64,000 nucleotides of DNA, taken from Clitoria ternatea. Lineage: Eukaryota > Streptophyta > Magnoliopsida > Fabales > Fabaceae. The DNA is taken from the NCBI GenBank assembly GCA_037962975.1, contig CM075675.1:48654501-48718500 (forward strand), written 5' to 3'. The position numbers were made by a program, and so were the translations under genes. Below are positions 34,645-47,800 of the stretch, one piece after another (position 1 is the first letter of the stretch; every line of letters begins with the position of its first letter). The notes under the pieces were generated by a model. That model saw nothing but the letters and a program-made list of their open reading frames with translations, made no database searches and was not told the origin of the DNA.

Positions 34645-37600
34645 TCAAGCATAATACTTCTTGACTACATCTGAATTGACCGGGAAAGATAACTCCTCAC
34701 CATCCATGTTCGTCAAAATCAAAGCTCCTCCAGAAAAGGCTCTCTTTACGACGAATGGTCCTTTATAATTTGGCCTCCATTTGCCTCGGTGATCATTTTA
34801 ATTCGGCAAGATTTTCTTCAGTACCAAATCACCTTCATGAAATTGACGATGTCGCACTTTCTTTTCATATGCCTTCTTCATATGCTTTTGGTATAACTGC
34901 CCATGACAGAGAGCGGTTAACCTTTTCCCGTCAATTAAATTTAATTGATCATATCGGGACCGAACCCATTCAGCTTCTTCTAATTTGGCATCCATGATTA
35001 CTTTTAAAGATGGAATTTCCACTTCTATTGGTAAAACAGCTTCCATACCATACACCAATGAGAAGGGTGTTGCCCCTGTCAAAGTTCGTATAGAGGTACG
35101 ATACCCATGTAAAGCAAAAGGAAGCAACTCACTCCAGTCTTTGTAGGTTTCAACCATCTTTTGTATGATTTTCTTTATATTTTTGTTAGCAGCTTCCACT
35201 GCTCCATTCATCTTAGGTCTGTATAGAGATGAATTGAGGTGTTCGATTTTGAATCCCTCGCAGAGTTCATCCATCATTTTATTATTTAGGTTATGCCATT
35301 ATCAGTGATGATCTGATTTGGTAAACCATATCTACAAATCAATTCTCTCTTGATGAATTTGACCACAACATTTTTAGTCACGTTGGTGTAGGAAGCTGCT
35401 TCAACCCACTTAGTGAAGTAATCAATGGCCACCAAAATAAAGTGATGCCCATTCGATGCTTTTAGTTCAATGGGACCAATAACATCTATGCCCTACATAG
35501 CAAAAGGCCAAGGCACAGTTAGAACGTGTAAAGAAGATGGTGGTGCATGAATGTTATCTGCATCAGTTTGACACTTGTGACATTTCTTGGCATAGTTATG
35601 ACAATTATTTTCCATCGTCATCCAATAATATCCAGATTTGAGAATTTTTCTTACCATCGAGTGCCCATTTGCATGTGTTCCGAAAGGCCCTTCATGAACA
35701 TCCTTCATGATTTTGTTAGCTTCCGTCACGTCTACACAACGAAGGAGAACAGAATCATAATTTCTCTTATAAAGTGTATTCCCAGTCATAAAGAAATTCA
35801 TGGATAGGCGCTTGAGGGTTCTTTTATCATTTTCTGAGATACCAGGGGGATATTCTTGATTTTGAATATAATTTTTGATGTCATGAAACCATGGTTTCCC
35901 ATCGGGCTCTTCTTCTATCTCATGACAATATGCAGGTTCGAGACGCCTTTCAATCTCGATGAAGGGCATGTCACACTCCCTACTTACGTTGAACATGGAG
36001 GCCAACATGGCCAAATCATCGGCTAATTGGTTATCATCCCGAGGAATATGATGGAAAGAGACTTCATCAAACCCTTTGATTAGTTCCATGATGTGAGCTT
36101 GATAAGGAATCAATTTACCATCTCTAGTACCCCATTCTTCTTTCAGTTGATGAATCACCAAGGCAGAATCTCCGTATATTTGTAGAGATTTCACCTTTGC
36201 TTCAAGTTCCGCCTGAATCCCCAAAGCACAAGCTTCATATTCTGCAATATTATTGGTACAATCAAAACAAAGTCTAGCAGTGAATGGGAAAAGCTTGTTA
36301 TCTAGTGAGATTAGGATGGCTCCAATCCCATGCCCCAGTGTATTCGACGCCCCATCGAACATCAAAATCCAAGTTCTATTAGGACAATCTTTCTCTTTTG
36401 ACAACATCATAATATTTTCGTCAGGAAATTCAAATGACATTGGTTGGTATTCTTTTAGGGGATGGTGGGCCAAGTGATCAGCCAAAGCACTCCCTCTTAC
36501 AGCTTTTTGGGTGACATGAATGATATCATACTCAGTCAAAAGAACCTGCCAACGAGCTATTCTTCCCGTTAGAGCCGGTTTTTCAAAGATGTACTTAATT
36601 GGGTCCATCTTAGATATCAACCAAGTAGTATAAGATAACATGTATTGTCTTAGGTGACGAGCAGCCCATGCTAATGCACAACAAGTTCGTTCCACAGTGG
36701 AATATCGTGCTTCGCACTCAGTGAACTTCTTGCTTAAATAGTAAATAGCATGCTTTTTTCTCCCAGACTCATTATGTTGCCCCAGTACAGAACCCATAGA
36801 CTCATCTATCACTGTCAAATACAACAGATGTGGTCTTCCCGGGGTTGGGGGAACCAAGATCGGTGGGGATTGCAAGTATTGCTTTATTTGGTCAAAGGCT
36901 TCCTGACAATCATTATTCCATTGTGATGGTTGATTTTTATGAAGCAACTTAAAGATTGGATTACATACAGCTGTTAGTTGAGAAATGAAACGAGCTATGT
37001 AATTCAACCTTCTAAGGAATCCTCGTACTTCTTTTTCAGTGCTAGGAGCAGGCATTTCAATGATTGCCTTTACTTTATCAGGATCCACTTCGATACCTTT
37101 CTCACTGACAATGAAATCAAGCAAGCTTCCAGAACTAGACCCAAAAGTGCATTTAGCCGGATTTAATCTGAGTTTGAATTTTCTCAGGCGTTCAAAGAGC
37201 TTTCGTAAGTCAATCAAGTGACCTTCAACGGATTTGGATTTGGCAATAATATCATCCACATAAACCTCTATCTCTTTATGCATCATGTCATGAAATAGAG
37301 TTACCATCGCTCTTTGGTAAGTGGCACCGGCATTTTTCAATCCAAAAGACATCACCTTGTAGCAGAAAGTTCCCCACAAAGTAATGAAAGTGGTTTTTTC
37401 CATGTCTTCGGGTGTCATCTTGATTTGGTTATACCTAGAAAATCCATCCATGAATGAAAAAATAGAATGTTGGGCCGTGTTATCAACAAGAACATTAATA
37501 TGTGGTAATAGAAAGTCATCTTTTGGGCTAGCTCTATTCAAATCCCGGTAATCAACACACATTCGTACCTTCTCATCTTTCTTCGGGACCAGAACAATGT

Positions 37601-38072
37601 TGGCCACCCATTCAGGGTATTTGGAGACAACCAAGAACGCAGCATCCAACTGTTTGGTTATCTCTTCTTTAATCTTTAAGAGCATTTCTGGCTTCATCCT
37701 TCTCAACTTCTACTTTATGGGGACGCAACCGGGTTTCAATGGCAACTTGTGTTCAACGATGCAGTTATCTAAACCTGACATATCCTGATACGACCAAGCA
37801 AACACATCACTGAATTCGACCAACAATTCTATTAATTCCCTCCTATGTTCTCTACTCAAAGAGGTGCCGATCTTGACTTCTTGTTTATTTTCTTCACCCC
37901 CAAATTTATGACTTCAACAATTTCTAGATAGGGAGAAATTTCTTTATCTTCCTGATCTAGCAGCCTTAGTAATTCAGGGGAAGGTTCATCGGACTCTTCG
38001 TCCTCTTCACTTGTTGGATTAAAATCATGATGGGAGAAAGCAATCTTATTATTTTGGAATTCAATTTCAGAT
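34645..38072 (-). pseudogene. Ogre-type RT, two RNase H domains and integrase (broken)
   Basis: The minus strand encodes RT (FMDGFSRYNQI, then YVDDIIAKS) and the RNase H that normally follows RT. Next is a second RNase H starting ILMFDGASN, with IYGDSALV and DDNQLADDLA. Integrase follows, with the zinc region H...H...CHKCQ, the core DVIGPIE, and PKMNGAVEAANKN carrying the catalytic glutamate. It ends in a VVKKYYA-type terminus with TGA at 34645-34647. Disruptions include a frameshift near 37905 in a G run, an in-frame TAG near 37710 at 'VPIK*KLRR', a TAG near 35492 at 'WPFAM*GID' and a frameshift near 35295 inside the integrase core. The dual RNase H marks the Tat/Ogre lineage. The central 737-codon RT-to-integrase segment (35493-37706) is uninterrupted. 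Confidence 0.9.
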
Positions 38073-38241
38073 CTGTAATTTATTTAATATAAAAAGGCAA
38101 AATAAGGAAAATAATAATTGAACTCAACATTTATTTATTTGAAATGATAAAGGAAACATGTTTTGCCCTTATTAAAATTCATCCTAAGGCTTTAGGCATA
38201 GCCAAAGGATTCAAACAAAAACCTACAAAGTGAACAATTAC
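38073..38241 (-). other. Probable intron between protease and RT
   Basis: The protease frame ends in a TAA that overlaps a GTAATT splice-donor-like sequence at 38241 (minus strand). An AT-rich 169-bp stretch follows, ending TTACAG at 38073. The reading frame continues without a stop into an acidic segment typical of the protease-RT linker. Ogre elements are known to have an intron at this place. The splice sites were chosen by eye; no transcript evidence is available. Confidence 0.7.
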
Positions 38242-39338
38242 TTTGAAATGATCTCTGGAAGCTCAACGGCTTCCCAATTACACAGTTTAGTATCTGAAGG
38301 ATAAGGGTAAATCAAGTCTTTTTCTCTCTTGGACTCATCATCGACGACCGCCACTTGGTCTGGAGATGTCAAGCCTGCGCTCCTGAAGCTTTGGTAAAGG
38401 TCACAGATAGGGATCCTCGCAGTTAGGGGTTCTCGATTTTCTAACCGTGCAAGTCGTTTTTCTCTTTTATCTGTGAAAACCTTCGCTTTTTCCATTGGAG
38501 ATGGATGATATCCCAGTCCAAAGCCATTCTTATTCTCCTTAACCAATAATGGGTCTACTCCTCCATCAAGCATCTTCCCAAGCCCTTTCCCTGGCTGGAA
38601 TCCAGATTTCATCATCACTTTGGCCACCATCATAGAAGCTTTGAAAGGACGAGCTAGTTGTAACCCTTCGCTCACATAGGTGGTGTGAGCAATTTCCAAT
38701 GATTGGAAGGAAGTCTTAAGACTTTCTTCAGCCGCTTCTATATATGGAGTTGACATGGGCTTGCTGATAAGGAAATTTCCCTCACCAGAAACAATGATTA
38801 GCTTATTGTTTACCACAAATTTAAGCTTTTGATGAAGGGTAGATGGAACCACACCGGCAAAATGTATCCAAGGCCTCCCTAATAGGCAGCTATAAGCAGG
38901 ATTGATATCCATCACTTGAAATAATACGTTGAAGGTGCATGGGCCCACTTGGATGGGGATCTCAATATCTCCAATGACCTCTCTCCGATTACCGTCAAAA
39001 GCTCTTACCACCATTGTGCTTGGCTTCATATGTGACCCATCCAAAGGTAGTTGATTTAAAGTGGACTTTGGCATGATATTCAGAGAGGATCCATTGTCAA
39101 CTAGGACCTTGGCTAAGATATGATCTTGACACTTGACAGAGATGTGTAATGCCTTATTATGACCTCTCCCTTCAGCAGGTATCTCTTCGTCGGTGAAAGT
39201 TAAGTAGTAATTTGAGGCAATATGCCCCACTATCCCTTCAAACTTTTCTGGTGAAATATCTTTCTCAACATGTGCTTTATTCAAGACCTTCAATAACCTT
39301 CCACAATGTGGTTCTGAGTCCAATAAGAGAGATAACAA
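38238..39338 (-). pseudogene. Ogre-type aspartic protease with G-patch
   Basis: A 366-codon open segment contains a retropepsin-like domain. The active-site loop is VLVDNGSSLNIMP, where the usual D-T/S-G is D-N-G, and a downstream ILxxLGRPW-type segment reads SCLLGRPWIH. About 100 residues later is a G-patch, FQPGKGLGKMLDG, a domain often found after the protease in Tat/Ogre elements. The segment itself has no internal stop, but flanking modules are broken, so it is scored as part of a pseudogene. Its end coincides with the probable intron donor. Confidence 0.88.
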
Positions 39339-39467
39339 GGATATTTTTGCAGAAGTGCGATTTAACTGGTCGAGAACCTGGTATTCGCTTTGCTTAATGA
39401 ATTTTAAAAATTCACAAGCATCTTCCTCTGTTATTCCTTGGGGATGGTCTTGTTCTTTACCACGACT

Positions 39468-41874
39468 TTACTTTTCATTTACAGGTGCATCCTTCTTTCT
39501 CAAGTTTTCAGGAGCATAAACTCGTCCGCTCCTAGTCATTCCACTTGTCTCGGAAATATTGGTTACCGAGGATGACGATCCCTTTAGGAGTTGAGGGATT
39601 ACATTCACTTCATACTTCCAAGGTACTGCATAGGTATCTTTGTATGAAAATGGAGATGGGGTCCTAATTGTCAAGGACGGATGGTTTATGACTGGTTCGG
39701 TCAAAGGTTTCTTGGTGTAATAGACCACCAAAGGAACGGGGGTGACTGAGCTTACTGAGCCTGTACCATGCTGCCCATGGATCATGTTGACATCATTGCA
39801 AGGGCGGCGATAAACTTGTACCAGATGTATGTCAAGTAATATTTGAAGTACTTCAGGCATCTGATTATGAATGTCCTCATTAGAACTTTGAGTTTCCTCA
39901 AAAGTTCATTATAGATCCATGGGAGAGGAGTTTTGATATTTGAAACATTCCTAACACGATCACTTCCCAAATCATGTGTTATTGCATTTACCCCAGCATT
40001 TCCATGATTAGGCAAAGGATTTCTAATCACATTAGGGGAGCCTTCTTTGAAATCCAGCCACTTGGCATTTATCAAATCACGTACCTTAAACTTTAAGGCA
40101 ATGCAATTTTCTGTAGAATGCCCCGGTGCCCCAACATGATAATCACACTTCACATTAGGATCATACCCCTTAGGATATGGTGGCCCTACGGGTTTTAAAG
40201 GACATCATACAACAAGAGAACTTTTGAGAAGTTGAGCAAAAGTTTAGTATATGTCATGGGAATTGGATCGAATTGGACAGAAGGACGGTCATTGTTTGGC
40301 TTTTTTGGTGGAGGATTTGAGTTGGGATTTTGCATCCATTATTGGGGAGGAGGAGGTGGTATGCTCTTGAAATTATGGACAGGTGGAGGTCTGTATGATT
40401 GAGGATGGGGGAATGGATTTCTAGAAGTAGCAGCTATATAAGGGTAAGGTCCGCATGGTGGATAATGAGGCTGGAAAGGGTAAGGGGGAGGGTGGAACAT
40501 TTTTTAATTTTGTTGACCTTGATTTCCCATTACAGCATTTGCTTCTTCACCCTTTCTTCTTCCTGCCCCTGTCATAGGTCTTCCTATTGATGGTGAACTT
40601 TGGACAAATTTTTCTGTCCTCAAACCACTTTCAATTCTTTCTCCTATTACCACCATATCAGAAAAGCTTGATGATACACTCCCAAGCATCCTTTCATAGA
40701 ACGGTGGCTGAAGAGTGTCAATGAACATTGCCACTATCTCTTTCTCTATCAGGGGTAGTTCAACTTGTATAGCCATTTCCCTCCATCGTTGAGCATATTC
40801 TTTAAAGGACTCAGTATTCCTTTTGGTCATATTCTAAAGTTACAGCCGGTCTGGTGCCATGTCCATATTGTATTTGTACTACTTTAGAAAGGCATCGGCT
40901 AGATCCTTCCAACAACGAATACGAGTTCGTTCAAGGTGAGTGTACCAGCTCAATGCTGCCCCAGCAAGGCTATCTTGAAAAAAATAGATCAGTAACTTTT
41001 CATCATAGGCATATCCAGCCATCTTTCAGCAGTACATGGTTAAATGGTTACGAGGACAAGTTGTTCCTTTGTATTTATCAAATTCTGGCAATTTGAATTT
41101 GGGAGGAATTACCACATCTGGGACTAGGCATAATTCAGAAACGTTTGTTATGCCTAAGTCACTTCCTCCCTCTACTGCACGCAACCTTTCTTCCAATATT
41201 TCCATTTGCCCTTTTGACAAAGGCACTGCTGGCTGATCAGGATTTGGTGGAGGGACCTGAGCTTTGTGTGACAAGTTTCGGGAAACACCTGCCTGTGGTA
41301 TTGGGCAACCATAAGGGAAATAATATGGCACTGCTTGTGGGTTTGGTTGTGTGGCATCATTTGGAGTCTGGTGATTTTGTGGTGGAATTGTATTAGGTGG
41401 AGTGACATTGGGTGGAGCCTGAGTATTTTGGGGAACAGCTGTTGATTGGTTGAAATTTGAAGGGTTAGATACCGGGGGATTGGGAATTTGCTGAGCAGCA
41501 GGAGGATTCTCTTGATTAGGATTAGGATGCATGGTGTAATATCCTTGAGGTAAGCCATATGGAGGCCAAGCATATGCTTCCTGAACATTCCCGTCTTGGG
41601 AAACAAAAGGTGGCAATGGCATACCATAAGGTTGGTGTGAGATGAATGGAGTTTCAGTGATTGGAGCAGGATCATTTAAAGGTATAGGGCTTCCCTCTTG
41701 AGCTTGAACTTGAGGAGCGGATGTTTGTTCCCCATTTCCTGTAGAGGATCCCCTTTCTGTACCTCTTTTTTCAAGGAGCTTAAGTATTTCTGCCATCTGT
41801 TCTTTGATCTGGCCAACTTCATTCCTCAATTCTTCAACTGGGTTTTCCGGCTCTGGCATAAGTCTTGTTTGCAT
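39468..41874 (-). pseudogene. Ogre-type gag (broken)
   Basis: From 41874 leftward the minus strand encodes a gag protein. There is a coiled-coil-like start (VEELRNEVGQIKEQMAEILKLL) and a Pro/Gln/Asn-rich middle. The capsid domain follows, with 'TTCPRNHLTMYC' and, after a gap, 'KRNTESFKEYAQRWREMA'. A CX4-H-type knuckle (CDYHVGAPGHSTENC) lies near 40150. Stops fall at 41026-41028 (TGA) and as a TAA and a TAG close together near 40835-40845. Further frame breaks separate the capsid from the knuckle and the knuckle from the protease. Each of the three stops can be explained by one C-to-T change (CGA, CAA, CAG). Confidence 0.85.
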
Positions 41875-42147
41875 TCAGGTTTGATAAGGATGCCTTGAGC
41901 CCTTTCTCCCCGTGATGTGAGTAAATACAAAGAAATCCCCTGGGTACAAGAACAAGTATTGTTAAATGACATAAAGAGATGTAAAGTAAATACATGATGA
42001 ATTTTAAATATCAGTAAGCAAAGATAAACCTTTCTTTTAGAATGTCTTTTTCTAAAGTACTAAGTTAGAAGAAAAATGGAAATTCAACATGAGATTTATT
42101 CATTGATCAACAAGTTCTGATACATTATTTGTTACAACAAATCAAAA

Positions 42148-44067
42148 TCAATTCTCTCTCGCTCTAGCAATCCAGACCTTCATTTCATCCAATTGCCCCT
42201 TGCAGTATTGGATGAATGTTGTAATTTCCTCCGGTGTAGAAAGTGGATTCATCATTGCTTCAGCCTTCTTCAATAGGTGAGGAATATCTCCAAGTGTTCC
42301 ATTAGCAAGATCGGCTAGATTAGAAAAACGGTCTCTCCAAGAATAGACAAGACTTTCCAAATCAACCCTTTCTAGGGTCATTAAACGTATAATCTCTTCA
42401 TATCTATCCTTGTCTTCCATGGCTTGCCATTTTTCTTCATTTATTTCACGCTCGCAAGCACTGACGACATCTTTGACTTGTCGTTCCAGTTCATCAATTC
42501 GTGCTTGCATAAGGTTCTTTTGAACTTGAGCTTCTTCTTTTGTCTTGGCTAGAATTTCTCGTAACCGCCCTTTGTCAGCCAATATATCATCCTTTTGTTT
42601 CTCTTTGGTCTTCAATTGGTTGTTCGCTGTTTGGAGGCATTGATCCAGTTGCATCATATGTTCTCTTTCAATTCGCTGCTTCTTACCCATGTCTTCAAAG
42701 GCATTTTCTAATTCACACCTTTTTCTCTTAAGGGAAGCATTGTCTTGTTGAATTTTGATTAAATCATCCTCCAAAGCTTGATTTTTCTTTGTCATTTCAG
42801 CCAACTTACTCCTCAAGTTTTCAATCTCTTTGCTTTCATCGGAAGCTGGATTTCTCACATGAGCACCATGATCTTTGAAGGGTAATTTGACAATGGCTAC
42901 CCTATTTGAAATCCACTGGTGGTAACTTTCTTTTGCAGCATAACTTCGGACACCCAATTCTTTTCCTTTCCTATGGACCTTGCCCCAAGCATCAATGACA
43001 GTTTGAATAACAGGAGCACTATTTCCCACAATATAATAATGAAGAAAAGGTGTTACTATTTCTTCTTCGGGAGGCTGTATCATAGGATAAGCAAGTTATC
43101 TTTTCGCAATGCTAGGATTGTAATTGATGCATCCTTAAGTTCCTATGAGAGGCACATTCAGAAATTTCCCACAGCAGTAAATGATGGAATCCACGTTCAT
43201 CCACTGAGGGTACCACCGAATCATGCTAGCAGATAATCCTGCCAGATGTCCTGCCCACTCCCTATTAGTCTTCTTGGTTAACCTAAGGAGTTTCAAATCA
43301 GAGATAGGACATTCAACCTTGCCAACTTGATTGAAGACATGAGAAGTAAGCCATAGATACAAGGCGGCTAGACAACAGACGATCTTCTTCCTATTCCGGT
43401 TGTGACAGGAATCCATTGTACAATAGATATCAGCTAAGACAGCAGTCATAGAACTTTCACCTCTAAGCTTTCTAGCTAGGAAAACATCAATTGCCTTGAA
43501 ATCAATATAATTATCAAGGCTTGGGAAAAGGATCACACCATAAATGGCCAACGCCAAAATGTCAACAAACATGTCCCATTCTCCTTTCCCTGCCCGACTG
43601 AGGAGTTGCTGCTCAAAGAAGCTTAGTGCGAATCCTGAAATTTGGTTCCTGTTTAATTGAGCCTTCTTAACCATTTCAGGATCCATCTTGAGAATGCGAG
43701 CTACACTGAAGATTGAAGCATGATGTTCAGTTCGACGATAAGGTTTCAAATCTTCTAATGGCAAGCCAAATATCTGTTCAAACTTCTCCAAAGTAGGAGC
43801 TAACTGGAAGTCTTTGAATGTAAAACAGCGGAGAGGAGGATCATAAAACTGAGCTAGAGCAGTAAGGGCCCCTTCTTGCACTTCGACCTCTAAGAATTTT
43901 AGGATCTTCTCACACTTCCTTGTAAAGGTCATTTTCTGAGTAATATCCATCCTTTTACTTAAGGACAACAGATTGCTAGTATTTGATCTGATGACTTTGA
44001 GGTGTAACAAATTTTTTAAACCAGTTGCCTTCATTTCTTGATCACTTGATCTCATGTTAAATTCCAT
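42148..44067 (-). pseudogene. Ogre-type ORF1 (broken by two stops)
   Basis: The first frame after the leader starts at the ATG 44065-44067 and runs about 310 codons to a TAA at 43135-43137. After a second TAA about 40 bp later, the same frame continues for 311 codons to 42148. The first part has the features of the plant-specific ORF1 of Ogre elements: a 'FEQIFGLPLEDL' segment, Trp-rich stretches and 'EFxxIL'-type helices. The second part is largely coiled coil (heptads from about 42850 to 42350). ORF1 has no established function. Read through the two stops, it would be about 640 residues, the usual size for the family. Confidence 0.85.
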
Positions 44068-44867
44068 TTTTTAATGATACTTACCGATGTTTAAATTTCA
44101 CCTTTAACAAAAGAAATAAATGAATCAGATTAACAAAGAAAACAGTTTGATAAATATCCTCACATAAGAGTGTGATAATATTTATCATGACTTAAGTATA
44201 GAAAATATACATTTTTGATGATTTTTTTTAAAAAAAAAACTTTGTGCAAATGAATAAAAGATAAAAGGAATGTTTGCCCAGTTGTGTCTTAGACAAGGTA
44301 ACCACCTAATTGGCTCTAAGGCTATTTAATCGTGTTTCTTCAAAAGGTGATTGTTCTAATTAGTTCTAAGAAGGTCACCGGAGCTCTGATCTTTAGCTAT
44401 GAGTCTTATGCAAAAAGTAGGGAATCCTACTTAGTGCGGACATCATAACTAAGAAAACACCCCGGTTAAGATTTTCACGCGAATCATGGTAGGACGTCTC
44501 GTCCTAAATGACACCGCTAATAATCTCCCCTAGCCTATGTCTTTTGTGGGGCCCAGGAATAGGGTCCCTTCTAATGGTGTGTGCATTATGATGAATGTGA
44601 AGTGTGTGGGGCATTCATACCTGGACTTTTACCCATTCTTCACAATGAACAAACATAAGGCAAAATAAATATCACATGTCTTCTACCCTATGGTTCTAAA
44701 TTAAGGCAAAAAAGAAGTAAAATAATAATAATAATAATATAAAATCTAAAATTAATGGAAGATTAGATGAACAACGAGAACAACATAACAAATAAATATA
44801 AAGGATGAAATAATTAACAATCAACAAAATACACAAGATCAATTTAACGGGCTTGACTCTCAAAATG
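44068..44867 (-). other. 5' leader of the Ogre-type element
   Basis: Non-coding DNA between the primer site and ORF1. The part at 44405-44640 contains blocks in the same order and nearly the same spacing as in the leader of Copia-3. The clearest are GGAA..CTACT, CATCAT, AAATGACAC.GCTA, CTCCCCTA and TAGGGTCCC (plus-strand notation). See findings. Confidence 0.7.
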
Positions 44868-44885
44868 TCCCCAGTGGAGTCACCA
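44868..44885 (-). promoter_or_regulatory. Primer-binding site of the Ogre-type element
   Basis: Two bases inside the right LTR the minus strand reads TGGTGACTCCACTGGGGA, beginning TGG as expected for a tRNA 3' CCA end. Ogre elements are reported to use tRNA-Arg; I could not align this to a tRNA here. Confidence 0.8.
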
Positions 44886-44887
44886 TC

Positions 44888-47800
44888 TGTCGCGACCGGG
44901 GTCCCGGCACACGACGCGGACTGGTTAAAGACAAATAAAAGAAAATTGAAACTGCATTGAAAATGAGGCCCTTGTGAGGCCTAAAGAAAATAAAGGGTTC
45001 AAGGAGTCGCCACTAATATTTATTAAGGAAAATATTAGGAAAACCTTTAAACAGCACTGGTTTTTTTTAAAAAAAAAATGAGATTCTGTTTAGTCCGGGA
45101 GTCGAATTACAGGAGGGGAAGGTATTAGCAACCCACACTGTCCGTCAAAAAAAACGGTTACCCAAATTGATCATGTATAATTTCACAAAAATGATTATCT
45201 AATATTTCATCCTTCATAAAAATAATGATAAATAAGATACATACTAATAATAATAAAAATTACATATAAATAAGAATAAAACAAAAATAATAATAAAACA
45301 TATGTCCTAAGTTTGTTATTTTTTTTAGTTCTAAGAAAACAAACAAACAAATAATTAAAAGGCCATAAAAATAAAAATGATAAGACGTCTTGTCTTAATT
45401 ATTTTCTAGGAAAAAAAATCTATTGGTTTTATTGAGAAATATAAAGTTCAAAACAAATAAATAAACAAAAAAAGTTAAAAAAAGCATAAGAAAGAAAAAA
45501 AATAGAATTAAACACGTCAACATGAAAATAAAGAAATATATATACTTAATTAACTAAAATTGACAAAGGAATATTATTTAATTATTTTTTAGAAAAAAAA
45601 TAAGATTAATAAGATGTCTCATCTAAATTAATCTCATCTTAAATTTAAGAAAAAAATGAATGAATAAATAACACATTATTTATTAGTCTTGATTTAATTT
45701 TTTTTATTTTTTTATAAAAGTGATTTTTTCTTAATTATTAAAAGCTTACTAAAAGAAAATAATAGGAAATCATGACCATAATAAAAATGGATAATTATGT
45801 ATATATAAATACATATTTATAAACTATTAAAATGGTCAAACGTAAATAAATAAATAGAAAGTGTAGAAAAATAAATAAATAAAAAAGGCAAAAAGATAAA
45901 TAATTAAAAATAAAAGTATAGAGAATAAATAATAATTAAAAAATAAAAAAATAAAGGTACAGAAAAATAAATAAAAGTTTTAAAAAATGAATATAAAAAT
46001 AAATAGACATAACAATAAATACATAAAAATAAAAGATCAAAAAAATAAATACATAAAATAAAGGGGCAGAAAAATAAATAATAAAAATAAAGGAGCAGAA
46101 AAGTAAATAACAAAAATAAAGGGGCAAGAAAGTAAATAACAAAAATAAAGGGACAGAAAAGTAAATAGCAAAAATAAAGGGGCAGAAAAGTAAATAACAA
46201 AAATAAAGGGATAGAAAAGTAAATACATAAAAATAAAGGGGCAGAAGTGTAAATAACAAAAATAAAAAGGCAGAAAAGTAAATACATGAAAATAAAGGAG
46301 AAGAAAAGTAAATAATAAAATAAAGGGGCAGGAAAATAAATACATGAAAATAAAGGGGCAGAAATGTAAATAACAAAAATAAAGGGGTAGAAAAGTAAAT
46401 ACAAGAAAATAAAGGGGTAGAAAAGTAAATAACAAAAATAAAGGGACAGAAAAGTAAATAAATAAAATAAAAAGGCATAAAAATAAATAAATAAAGATAA
46501 AAATGTAAAAAATAAAAAAATAAACTAATAATTGCAGAAATATAAAGTGCGTATAAATAAAATACAGAAAAATAAATTAACAATAATAAAAGTGCAGAAA
46601 AGTAAATAAAGAGAAATAAAAGTGTAAAAAAAATAAATAAAGAAAGAAAAATAAAGATACAAATAAATAAATAAAGATGGAGATGCATAAAAATAAATAA
46701 ACAGATAAATAACTGCAGAAAAATAAAGTGCAGGAAAATAAAGTGCTTGAATATAAATAAAGAAAAATAAAAGTGCAGAAAAATAAATAACAATTAAATA
46801 AAGACGAATAAATAAATGTAAATAAACAACCTTGTATTAATAAAAAATACCTTGATACAAGATCAATTACAGAGAAACTAGCACGGAAGTCGGGAAATCA
46901 ATTTTATGTAGATTTCCTTTGCTTTTGGCTTTGTTTGGACTCGATTTGAAGGTATTTGGACACCGGTTATAACACTTGGATAGTATTTTGGCTCACAAAA
47001 ACTCACATACTAAGACAAACTAGAGTGGTGCACTCATTTTCCTAACTAGGATTACACAACATAATTTTTGAAAACCAAAACTTCTAAAAATTCTCACAAA
47101 AATTTAACACTTTTTCCCATCTTTTCTTCTTCTTCCTTTCTAAATGCCTCAATATCACCTTCTATTTATAGAAGAAAATTGGCATTGGATCCTCCATAAA
47201 TGACATCACTTTTCTACTTTTTCAATTTGTCCAAATTTGATGTCAATTTCTCCAATTTTCTCCAATTATCCAACCAAACCGGGGCCCACCACTAAAATCA
47301 CCGAAAACCTACGTGACTTTTCTTTTCTTTTTTTTTTAATTCTGTTTTTTTAACTCTTTTTTTGGACCTTTTTTTTTGGCCCATTTCATTTTTTTTTGAT
47401 TTTTTTTTATTTTTTGGGCCCATTTTCCTCTTTTTTTCAGATTTTTTTTGTTTTTTAGGCCCATTTTTTCGTTTTCGTTTTCGTTTTCTTTTTTTCCCTT
47501 TTTTATTTGATTTTTATTTTTATTTTTATTATTTTCATTTTTTTTATTTTTTTGCCCATTTATTTTTTTATTTTTTCCTGATTTTCTCTCTCTTTTTTTG
47601 GGCCTTTTATTTAAAAATACGAATGGAAATATAAATTATTTATTACATATATGGAAATAAATAAAGTATCCAATAAATATAAATTACTACCCACACTATA
47701 AGGAGTAAAAAGGTAGTCACAAAACATCGTCTTCCCTCCCTTATTCTTTCCTCTTGGCTTCGGCATCCATCTGCCATTGCTTGAGAGAAATGAAGAGAAT

